Origin: Bryobacteraceae bacterium
GTDB taxonomy: Bacteria > Acidobacteriota > Terriglobia > Bryobacterales > Bryobacteraceae
Direction: 5' to 3'
NCBI GenBank assembly: GCA_025056455.1
Contig: JANWVY010000015.1
Coordinates: 1 to 45,838, forward strand
DNA length: 45,838 nucleotides
The notes under the pieces were generated by a model. It was not told the DNA's origin and searched no databases. It worked only from the letters and a program-made list of their open reading frames with translations. How positions within the stretch are numbered: position 1 is the stretch's first letter; each line of letters begins with the position of its first letter. The position numbers were made by a program, and so were the translations under genes. This document shows positions 1 through 5,928 of this stretch, one piece after another.

Positions 1-86
1 ACGCTCTCGAAATCGCCGCGCTCGTCGGGCTGCTCCGCCCGGAAGTCGTCGTCGAACTGCGAAAGATCGATCGAATGTCTGCTCAT
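1..86 (-). CDS. DUF669-like phage protein, 5' end only (partial)
   Basis: Only the first 28 or so codons lie in the window; the gene runs off the left edge. The ATG at 84-86 is preceded by a good ribosome site (CAGGAG, about 8 bases upstream). The visible N-terminus, MSRHSIDLSQFDDDFRAEQP, resembles the acidic 'DLSQFD..F' opening of DUF669 proteins. In phages these sit next to AAA_24 (Sak4-like) ATPases and PD-(D/E)XK nucleases in single-strand annealing or recombination modules. It lies 22 bases downstream of the Sak4-like gene on the same strand, so the two are probably co-transcribed. The family call rests on a short N-terminus plus gene order, so it is tentative. Confidence 0.5.
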   Translation of the reverse strand, partial: MSRHSIDLSQFDDDFRAEQPDERGDFES

Positions 87-108
87 GCTGTTATCTCCTG
101 TTGGTGGA

Positions 109-855
109 TTACCTGGCCTGCTTGGGGCCCGCCTGAGGTTTCAGAGGCGCGCCGGCTGCCGCCTGGAATGCTTCGAGGAACTTGCGGTAGTCGAGGTCGA
201 TCGTTTCGGGCAGCCGTCCCGTGCGGTCGCCAGCCTCGTAGTAGAGGCTCGGCTTGGTGCGGATCACGCGCCGGATGATCGGCTCGCCGTCCGCCCCGGC
301 CGACACGTCGAGATCGCAGTAAAGGACCATGTCGACCATGCCGAGCACGATCTTGCGCGCCTTCTCGGGCAGCGTCGGCACAATGCGCGTGTACTTGCCC
401 GTGCGCGTTTCGACCTCGATCTCCTTGGCGTGCGAAATCAGGTACAAGCCGTAGGGCAGGAAGGCGAGCTTCGTCAACACGCGCTGGAACTCGTTGTTGA
501 CGATCGCGTAGCCCTTGCCGTAGGCGAGGTCGGATTCGTGCTCGACCTTGTACTTGCGCAGGATGTACTCGGTGCAGAACTTGTAGGCGTTGTCGATCGT
601 GTCGATGACGACGGTCTTGAACGGGTGTTTGCCCTCGCCGATCTCGGCGCAGGCGGCCAGCAGGTCTTCCCAGGAAAGGATGGGCACCTGGAAGACCTCG
701 AGGGCGTTCAAACCCGGCTCGGTGGCGAGAAAGACGGCGCCGTCGGCCTGCGCGCACGTCTGGCTCTTGCCGATCTTGGTTTGCCCGTACCAGAGCACGG
801 TCAGATCCGACAGGCTCGGCTTCGGCGGGGTTTTCGTCGTAGGCAGAATGGGCAT
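109..855 (-). CDS. Sak4-like AAA_24 ATP-binding protein (phage recombination ATPase)
   Basis: A 248-residue RecA-fold ATPase. Walker A is GQTKIGKS (residues 24-31) and Walker B is VVIDTID around D85. It is followed by the 'NEFQRVL..L...GLYLISHAKE' stretch typical of AAA_24/Sak4 phage proteins, which help pair or anneal single-stranded DNA. The open frame extends upstream to 981, but ATG 855 has AAGGAG at the right distance, and residues upstream of it are low-complexity Arg/Ala, so 855 is preferred. It lies between a broken nuclease (upstream) and a DUF669-like gene (downstream), the usual order in phage recombination cassettes. The family is inferred from motifs; the DNA partner is unknown. 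Confidence 0.75.
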   Translation of the reverse strand: MPILPTTKTPPKPSLSDLTVLWYGQTKIGKSQTCAQADGAVFLATEPGLNALEVFQVPILSWEDLLAACAEIGEGKHPFKTVVIDTIDNAYKFCTEYILRKYKVEHESDLAYGKGYAIVNNEFQRVLTKLAFLPYGLYLISHAKEIEVETRTGKYTRIVPTLPEKARKIVLGMVDMVLYCDLDVSAGADGEPIIRRVIRTKPSLYYEAGDRTGRLPETIDLDYRKFLEAFQAAAGAPLKPQAGPKQAR

Positions 856-872
856 CACGGTCTCCTTGGGTT

Positions 873-1171
873 TCAGAAGGCGGGTGTCGGCACTCCGGCC
901 GGCAGGACGCGCAGTTCCTCGTTGGGCTCGGCGCGCTGGTAGAAGTTCTCGATCACGTTGGGATTGCCGTTCGAGCGGCAAAGGGCGAAGTACGGGCAGG
1001 GCCTCTGGTAGTTGAAGCAGAACGAAGTGTTCTGGTAGAAGACCCCTCGCCGGCGGGCGTCGAGGAAGGCCTGCGTCAACTCCTACAACTCGGCGCGCAG
1101 CAAGTCAAACTGCTCGCGCGACAGATACAGCCGCTCGCGGTGGAACATGGCCGGATCCGAGTACTTCTCGG
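873..1171 (-). pseudogene. PD-(D/E)XK (Cas4/RecB-like) phage nuclease, C-terminal fragment with in-frame stop
   Basis: This is the C-terminal remnant of a nuclease. The frame reads AEKYSDPAMFHRERLYLSRE..., meets a TAG at 1083-1085, and continues in the same frame with LTQAFLDARRRGVFYQ and a Cys cluster (CFNYQRPCPYFALC). That cluster matches the C-terminal Fe-S ligand region of Cas4/RecB-like PD-(D/E)XK exonucleases. The N-terminal catalytic part is missing because an IS256-family sequence starts on the opposite strand near 1172. The ORF that restarts after the TAG (873-1079) could give only about 68 residues. The order nuclease, AAA_24 ATPase, DUF669 fits a decayed phage recombination module. 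Confidence 0.6.
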
Positions 1172-1516
1172 CCAACCGCCGAGGTCGTGCGCCAGTTTCA
1201 GGGCCGTTTCGCGAAGGCGAGGGAGATCTTTGAGGCCGGCATCGACGATGTATTGAGTTACCTGCACTACCCGCCACCGCATCGGACGCGGCTGTCCTCG
1301 AACAACCCGATCGAGCGGTTGAACCAGGAGATCCGCCGGCGCACGCGGGTCGTCGGCATCTTCCCGCACCGCGGCGCCTGCCTGCGGCTGATCGGCATGC
1401 TGCTGGTGGAAATGCATGAAGATTGGCTCACCGACGACAAGGCCTATCTGACCTTCGACGACGCACCGGCCGAAGAGTCGCCGGCCAAACTGGTCCCCAT
1501 GGCGGCCGCCCAATGA
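1172..1516 (+). pseudogene. IS256 (mutator)-family transposase, C-terminal fragment
   Basis: The frame from about 1172 to the TGA at 1514-1516 encodes only the last 115 or so residues of an IS256-family transposase. The hallmark is the block around NNPIERLNQEIRRRTRVVGI followed by an FP...RL.G.LL.E.HE.W pattern. The block includes the conserved Glu of the DDE triad; the two Asp residues would lie in the missing N-terminal two thirds. No start with a ribosome site exists, since the frame enters directly from the broken nuclease sequence. It is therefore a non-functional relic. The junction near 1168-1175 is the point where the opposite-strand nuclease frame is lost. Confidence 0.85.
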
Positions 1517-1750
1517 GGAAGGAGGCATGCTTGATGCGAGGGCTCTGCCCTCGCGCTCCCGGGATTTATCGCTTTCGCGCCAAAATGGCTGCGGTGCAGG
1601 GCGGCTTCACACCGCCCCCGCCATTCCGGCCCCTGAGTCGGCGCTCGGGTCGCTTCCCAGCGTTGCCTTATCCTCCGCTCAGGTAACTGCAATCGTAAAC
1701 CCGACCTCTGGAGTCGGCAGCGAAATTACACTCAGGGATTGACACGGGCT
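1172..1750 (+). mobile_element. 5'-truncated IS256-family insertion sequence
   Basis: This covers the transposase fragment plus about 230 bases of non-coding tail. The tail ends near 1727-1750 with an 'aattacac...gattgacac' arrangement, which resembles the right inverted repeat of many IS256 elements (TTTACAC...GACAC). No matching left repeat exists in the window, because the 5' part of the element is deleted. The right boundary is approximate and is inferred from this resemblance, not from a target-site duplication. Confidence 0.5.
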
Positions 1751-1924
1751 TCCAGACTCCTGCTCGAACGCAGATGGAAGAGCTGATCGATCTGATCCTT
1801 AGGTTCAGCCTGGGGATTTCCCACGACTCGGTTCGGCCCTTTTGAGTGGTGGGCTAAGTCGGCCACGGGCGCTCCGGTACTCGGGGATTCGCTCCGACCG
1901 ATGTTGCTGGTGGAACAGGGCTCC
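1751..1924. other. Non-coding stretch after the IS relic
   Basis: No convincing gene here. A minus-strand frame runs through without a start that looks real, and its translation shows no family I recognise. Together with the IS tail, the gene-free stretch from 1517 to 1924 is about 400 bases and is best read as decayed mobile-element sequence. Confidence 0.4.
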
Positions 1925-2113
1925 TCATGCGTCAACCTCATGAGCATGTTGGCTCTCCGGGCGCGGGTTATCAAGTTCTCCGTTGACGGTTTCGGGCGCA
2001 TCTTTGGCGGCGGTTTCGATGCGCCGGGCGCGCCGGTAGCGCCCGTAAGCGGCAGAGAGCAGCCTGGCGATGTCGGCCAGCGCCGCGTCGGTGATTCGGT
2101 CGCGGAAGTCCAT
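1925..2113 (-). CDS. Small hypothetical protein, 62 residues
   Basis: Begins MDFRDRITDAALADIARLLS and is rich in Arg and Ala with a helical N-terminal half. The ATG at 2111-2113 has AAGGAA about 9 bases upstream. Small proteins of this type (helix, then a polar tail) often sit beside recombinase or transposase genes, but I cannot assign a family. No recombinase is left next to it. It could be an orphan passenger of the mobile region or a chance ORF; the ribosome site is the main reason for keeping it. Confidence 0.35.
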   Translation of the reverse strand: MDFRDRITDAALADIARLLSAAYGRYRRARRIETAAKDAPETVNGELDNPRPESQHAHEVDA

Positions 2114-2207
2114 GGGTGTGCCGTTCCTTGTGATCCGGCGCCCACAACGGCTTCCGCTTGGCGGCCAGGCACGCTGTCCGGTGCTCTGTCAATAGATACT
2201 CACGCGA

Positions 2208-2243
2208 GTTCGAAATTGTCCATCCGGGCTATGCGCCGAAACC
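2208..2243 (+). repeat. Imperfect direct repeat, copy A (upstream of barrel gene)
   Basis: A 36-base stretch that recurs at 3007-3040. The two copies share the 11-mer TGTCCATCCGG, the flanking GTTCGAA and a later CTAYGCGC, about 30 of 36 positions with two one-base gaps. The copies bracket the outer-membrane barrel gene in the same orientation, so gene plus one copy could behave as a unit. This may be an ordinary intergenic repeat family of the genome. Confidence 0.55.
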
Positions 2244-2293
2244 TAACTGGTGGTTGGCACGTCAGTTGTGGTCTAGATTATCTTCCGACCGCC

Positions 2294-2953
2294 ATGAGAA
2301 CGCGCCTGAACCTTCCGACAATAATCCGCACAAATCTTTCCCTCTGGCTCACGATCCTGGCTGTCTCGCTACTCGTGCCGTCGCCAGCCGCATTTGGCCA
2401 GCGAATCTCATTCGGCATCGTTGCTGGCGGCTATGTGAACAAGGACTTCGTCTCCTATTACAGACCGACGCCGGGATTTCTACCAGCGATTGCCATCTCT
2501 GATGCCGGGGGATACCTGATTGGTCCGACTGCTGAAGTGCGGATTCACCGAGGTCTCTCCTTTGCTGCCGACGCTCTCTACAAGCCCCTGCATTACGAGA
2601 TGTCGGCGACGTTCTACCCCGACGGGAGTATTGGGTATGCTCCGGCGACTGTTGTCACCTGGCAATTTCCTCTCCTCGCCCGATATCGATTTTCTAGCAG
2701 CAAAATTCGGCCATTTCTGGAAGGCGGCCCCTCGTTCCGCGCGGCTGGCAACCTGAACCAGACCAATCCGTCAAATCGGGGATTCAGCCTTGGTTTCGGA
2801 CTTGAGAGTAAGTGGCGAGCGACCGGCGTCGCGCCCAGTGTGCGATACACCCGCTGGGCGAAGGATCGCTACCCCTGGTCTAATGACGTTCAGACAAGAC
2901 CGGACCAGCTTGAGTTCATGATCCGGTTGACTTGGGGATTTGGCGGACGGTGA
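2294..2953 (+). CDS. Outer-membrane beta-barrel protein, secreted, hypothetical
   Basis: A 219-residue protein with a long Sec signal peptide (basic start, hydrophobic LTILAVSLLVPSPAAFGQ, cleavage near residue 36). Alternating hydrophobic and polar strands follow, with many Gly and aromatic residues (PLLARYRFSSSKIRPFLEGG, SLGFGLESKW, LEFMIRLTWGFGGR). The final strand is aromatic-rich, as in small eight-stranded barrels of the OmpA/OmpW or outer_membrane_beta-barrel type. The frame is open far upstream, but ATG 2294 sits right before the signal peptide. It stands alone between mobile-element debris and tRNA-Gln and is flanked by related repeats. Its ligand or role cannot be read from the sequence. 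Confidence 0.7.
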   Translation: MRTRLNLPTIIRTNLSLWLTILAVSLLVPSPAAFGQRISFGIVAGGYVNKDFVSYYRPTPGFLPAIAISDAGGYLIGPTAEVRIHRGLSFAADALYKPLHYEMSATFYPDGSIGYAPATVVTWQFPLLARYRFSSSKIRPFLEGGPSFRAAGNLNQTNPSNRGFSLGFGLESKWRATGVAPSVRYTRWAKDRYPWSNDVQTRPDQLEFMIRLTWGFGGR

Positions 2954-3271
2954 GTGCATCGTATGCAACCCCCAGGCTGGTCTTGCCCGATCGCCGGTCT
3001 CCATCGGTTCGAAGTGTCCATCCGGCCTACGCGCTCAACCGGCCTGTCAACAAACGCGGACCTGTCAACGGAGAAAACGGAGAGTTTGGAGGGTTGAGAG
3101 AGGCCGACGAGGCGAACCGTGGCGGTTGAGCGCGTGGCCCGGTCGGAGGCGTTTCCAACCGGAGAACTGCGCCAAAACGCAAGTTCACGCGAATGTTTAG
3201 GATAACGGGCGGACGCGCGCGGCGATGGTGTCAAGCAAAACGGGGCGGCGGGAAGTTACGGAACTTGGGTG
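2954..3271. other. Gene-free repeat-rich spacer between barrel gene and tRNA-Gln
   Basis: 318 bases with no believable gene. It holds the inverted-repeat set described at 3007-3040, two copies of CCTGTCAAC (about 3043 and 3061), and GC-rich sequence leading to the tRNA. It sits at the tRNA 3' side, where attachment-site sequence of an integrated element would be expected, but I find no second copy of the tRNA 3' end in the window. Confidence 0.5.
3007..3040 (+). repeat. Imperfect direct repeat, copy B; also left arm of an inverted repeat
   Basis: Matches copy A at 2208-2243. Its last 12 bases, ACGCGCTCAACC (3029-3040), are an exact inverted match to GGTTGAGCGCGT at 3124-3135; about 20 of 24 bases pair if the arms are extended outward. 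A third, weaker inverted copy lies at about 3091-3112 (GGTTGAGAGAGGCCGACGA). The arms also contain GCTCAAC and GTTGAGC, which fit the RYYYAAC/GTTRRRY core patterns of integron attC sites. Confidence 0.5.
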
Positions 3272-3345
3272 TGGCTCCCCGGCATGGATTCGAACCACGA
3301 TTCACGGCTCCAAAGGCCGCTGTCCTACCATTAGACGACCGGGGA
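3272..3345 (-). tRNA. tRNA-Gln (anticodon TTG), CCA encoded
   Basis: The reverse strand folds as a complete cloverleaf. The acceptor pair is TCCCCGG/CCGGGGA, the D arm contains the TCTAATGGTAGGACA stretch, the anticodon loop is CTTTGGA with TTG (3311-3313 on the plus strand), the T loop is GGTTCGAATCC, the discriminator is G and CCA is genomically encoded. Length is 74 bases. Its 3' end faces the mobile-element-rich left part of the window. Confidence 0.95.
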
Positions 3346-3364
3346 AAGCGCTACCTCTCTTAGT

Positions 3365-4438
3365 CTAGCGAGTCCCTCCCCCAATTCGCAAATTACGCTT
3401 CTCAACTGCTTCTGCAAGCATCTCCAAGATCTGCTTTGTCTCCTCTAAATCAATACAAGCGTCGGTGATGCTTTGCCCGTAGACCAGTTCCTTACCAGGA
3501 ATCAAATCCTGACGGCCGGCCACGAGATTGCTCTCGAGCATCACTCCAAAAATCCCTTTTTGACCCCCGCTAATCTGGCCAGCGACATTCCTGGCCACGG
3601 CGCCTTGCAGCCGATAGTTCTTCATGCTGTTGGCGTGCGAGCAATCAATCATGATGTGCTCCGGAAGCTTTGCGGCACGCAGCGCCAGCAGCACCGCCTC
3701 GACTGACTCCTCATCAAAATTCGGCAGTTTTCCGCCGCGCAGAATTACGTGGCAGTCTTTGTTTCCCTTCGTACAGACGATCGCCGAATGCCCGGCCTTC
3801 GTCACCGAAAGAAAATGATGGGGAATTCGTGCAGCACGCACCGCATCGACGGCGATCCGCACGTTGCCATCAGTGCCGTTCTTGAAACCGACGGGGCAGG
3901 ATAAACCGCTGGCTAACTCCCGGTGCACCTGACTTTCTGTGGTCCGCGCTCCAATCGCGCCCCAACTGATCAAATCGCCGATATACTGGGGCGTAATCAT
4001 ATCTAGAAACTCCGTGCCGGCGGGCATCCCCATCGAACACAACCGCACCAGCAACTGCCGCGCCCTGCGTAAACCCTCATTAATCTGGAAACTCTCGTCC
4101 AAAAACGGGTCGTTGATTAAGCCCTTCCATCCCACTGTCGTGCGTGGCTTTTCAAAATAAACGCGCATGATCACGAGGAGATGGCTCGAGTAGGCCTTTG
4201 CCATCTCCAGCAAACGACCTCCGTAATCGATTGCAGCGTGCGTGTCGTGAATGGAGCACGGACCGGCGATCACCGCTAGGCGGTAATCCTGACCGTGTAA
4301 CATGCGGTGAATGGCCTGCCGTGTCTCGTAAACCAGTTTTGCTTCTTCTTGGCGTAAAGGAAATTCTTCCAGGAGCATTTGCGGCGTCAACAATTCCCGC
4401 GTTTCCTGGATGCGAACGTCATCAGTGCGATAGGGCAT
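3365..4438 (-). CDS. aroG: 3-deoxy-7-phosphoheptulonate (DAHP) synthase, AroG type
   Basis: Condenses phosphoenolpyruvate and erythrose-4-phosphate to DAHP, the first step of the shikimate pathway to aromatic amino acids. It has 357 residues, close to the E. coli class I enzymes (350). The N-terminus (MPYRTDDVRIQE) aligns with the E. coli AroG start, which supports ATG 4438 despite a poor ribosome site. Signature blocks are AGPCSIHD with the metal-binding Cys at residue 61, MRVYFEKPRTTVGWKGLIND (residues 91-110), KAGHSAIVCTKGN, and the DCSHANS metal motif. It stands alone between tRNA-Gln and the DUF1501 gene. Feedback specificity for Phe, Tyr or Trp cannot be told by eye. Confidence 0.95.
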   Translation of the reverse strand: MPYRTDDVRIQETRELLTPQMLLEEFPLRQEEAKLVYETRQAIHRMLHGQDYRLAVIAGPCSIHDTHAAIDYGGRLLEMAKAYSSHLLVIMRVYFEKPRTTVGWKGLINDPFLDESFQINEGLRRARQLLVRLCSMGMPAGTEFLDMITPQYIGDLISWGAIGARTTESQVHRELASGLSCPVGFKNGTDGNVRIAVDAVRAARIPHHFLSVTKAGHSAIVCTKGNKDCHVILRGGKLPNFDEESVEAVLLALRAAKLPEHIMIDCSHANSMKNYRLQGAVARNVAGQISGGQKGIFGVMLESNLVAGRQDLIPGKELVYGQSITDACIDLEETKQILEMLAEAVEKRNLRIGGGTR

Positions 4439-4495
4439 GAAGGATACAGTTTAACCGGAACCGAAAAGCTGCTTCACGAAGTCGGCGGCAACTGC

Positions 4496-5926
4496 TCAGG
4501 CAAGGATTTCGTGAATCACTTGACCGGAGACTCCCGTTAAACGAATATCTAAACCTTGGTGCTTGACAGTCAACCTCTTGTGATCGATACCCAGCAGATA
4601 CAACATGGTGGCGTGAAAATCGTGGACGCTCACCGGATTCTCCACCGCGGCATACCCCAAGTCGTCGGTAGCCCCGTAGCTGATCCCGGGTTTCACGCCG
4701 CCGCCGGCAAGCAGAAAGCTGAAGCCCTTGATGTGGTGATCCCGGCCGTTGCCCCCCTGCGACATCGGGGTTCGACCGAACTCTCCGCCCCACACGACCA
4801 GAGTTTCGTTGAGCATTCCCCGATCCTTGAGATCCTGGATCAAGGCTGCGGTCGGACGATCCACTTCCTGGGCCTTGAGCGGCATGTTTTCCCGAATACC
4901 AGCATGGTGATCCCAATCGCGGTGGTAGAGCTGGATAAAACGCACGCCGCGTTCAGCCAGGCGCCGCGCGAGCAGACAGTTCGATGCGAACGATCCATCG
5001 CCCGGCTTGGCCCCATATCTCTCCAAAACCTGCGCCGGCTCCTTGCTCATATCCATTAAACCCGGCACACTGGCCTGCATGCGAAACGCCATTTCGTATT
5101 GCGAAATGCGGGTGAGAATTTCCGGATCTTGCAGCGTGCGGTGAGCAGTTCGATTCAAGCTGTTGATCGCCTCAACGGAATCTTTTTGCAATTCTCGGGA
5201 AATTCCCTCAGGGTTACGGATGTAGAGAACGGGATCGCCAATTGAGTTGAGCTTGACGCCTTGGAAGCGGCTCGGCAACATACCCGCCGACCACTGCCGC
5301 GCCGCGATGGGCTGATTCTGCCCTCCGCGCCCGGTGGACACAAGAACAACGAAGCCCGGTAAATCCTCGGTTTCGGCGCCAAGCCCATAGAGCAGCCAGG
5401 AACCCATGCTCGGCCGCCCGGCGATAATTGAGCCTGTGTTCATCAACGTGTGAGCCGGATCGTGGTTGATTTGTTCAGTCCACATGGAACGGATGATGCA
5501 CACCTCATCGGCAATGCTTCCCATGTGGGGGAACAGTTCGCAGATCTGCTGACCCGAGCTGCCCCACTGGCGAAACGGGAATTGCGGACCGAAGCAAATC
5601 AACGGCCGCCCTTGCAGCTGGGCCAGCTGTTGCCCCTTGGTCAGGGACTCGGGCATGGGCTTACCATCCATTTCCGCTAGCTTGGGCTTGTAATCGAAGG
5701 TTTCTAAGTGCGATGGTCCTCCGGCTTGATAGAGAAAAATTACCCGTTTCGCCTTTTGCGGGAAGTGCAGCGGATGGACCACGCCCCGCGCCGGACTTGC
5801 CAGCAGCTTCGGGTTCAACAGCGTATTTAGAGCAATCAGACCGAGCCCGCCAGCGGTGCGTTCCAGAAAAGCGCGCCGGTGCATGCCAGCGTCAGCTGGA
5901 GTTGCTTCGATCAGACTTCGATCCAT
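4496..5926 (-). CDS. DUF1501 family protein, Tat-exported (copy 1)
   Basis: 476 residues. A twin-arginine signal near the N-terminus (HRRAFLERTAGGLGLIALN, about residues 16-34) sends it across the membrane folded. The body is a DUF1501 (PF07394) protein, a distant member of the alkaline phosphatase/sulfatase superfamily. Typical blocks are IFLYQAGGPSHLETFDYKP, FVVLVSTGRGG, RRLAERGVRFIQLYHRDWDHH and WGGEFGRTPMSQGGNGRDHH. DUF1501 genes are characteristically paired with PSCyt/DUF1553 genes in Planctomycetes, Verrucomicrobia and Acidobacteria. The partner here ends 2 bases upstream, so the two are one transcription unit. No enzymatic activity is established for the family, so function remains open. 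Confidence 0.9.
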   Translation of the reverse strand: MDRSLIEATPADAGMHRRAFLERTAGGLGLIALNTLLNPKLLASPARGVVHPLHFPQKAKRVIFLYQAGGPSHLETFDYKPKLAEMDGKPMPESLTKGQQLAQLQGRPLICFGPQFPFRQWGSSGQQICELFPHMGSIADEVCIIRSMWTEQINHDPAHTLMNTGSIIAGRPSMGSWLLYGLGAETEDLPGFVVLVSTGRGGQNQPIAARQWSAGMLPSRFQGVKLNSIGDPVLYIRNPEGISRELQKDSVEAINSLNRTAHRTLQDPEILTRISQYEMAFRMQASVPGLMDMSKEPAQVLERYGAKPGDGSFASNCLLARRLAERGVRFIQLYHRDWDHHAGIRENMPLKAQEVDRPTAALIQDLKDRGMLNETLVVWGGEFGRTPMSQGGNGRDHHIKGFSFLLAGGGVKPGISYGATDDLGYAAVENPVSVHDFHATMLYLLGIDHKRLTVKHQGLDIRLTGVSGQVIHEILA

Positions 5927-5928
5927 GG

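Noticed and set aside
85-942. Plus-strand 285-residue ORF across the ATPase
   Set aside because: It is the complement of the real minus-strand ATPase; its translation has no family pattern and no ribosome site.
856-981. Longer start for the Sak4-like ATPase
   Set aside because: The added 42 residues are Arg/Ala-rich, overlap the nuclease remnant, and ATG 855 has a far better ribosome site.
1083-1085. TAG as pyrrolysine or recoded codon
   Set aside because: The gene is already truncated by an IS relic and no other gene in the window has an in-frame TAG; decay is simpler.
1901-2293. N-terminal extension of the barrel protein (frame open from 1901)
   Set aside because: The extension lacks a signal-like start and runs through the opposite-strand ORF and repeat A; the signal peptide begins at ATG 2294.
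3033-3131. A definite integron attC site
   Set aside because: Core boxes fit but the palindrome extends past them and inner boxes do not pair cleanly; kept only as a possible repeat, not called as attC.
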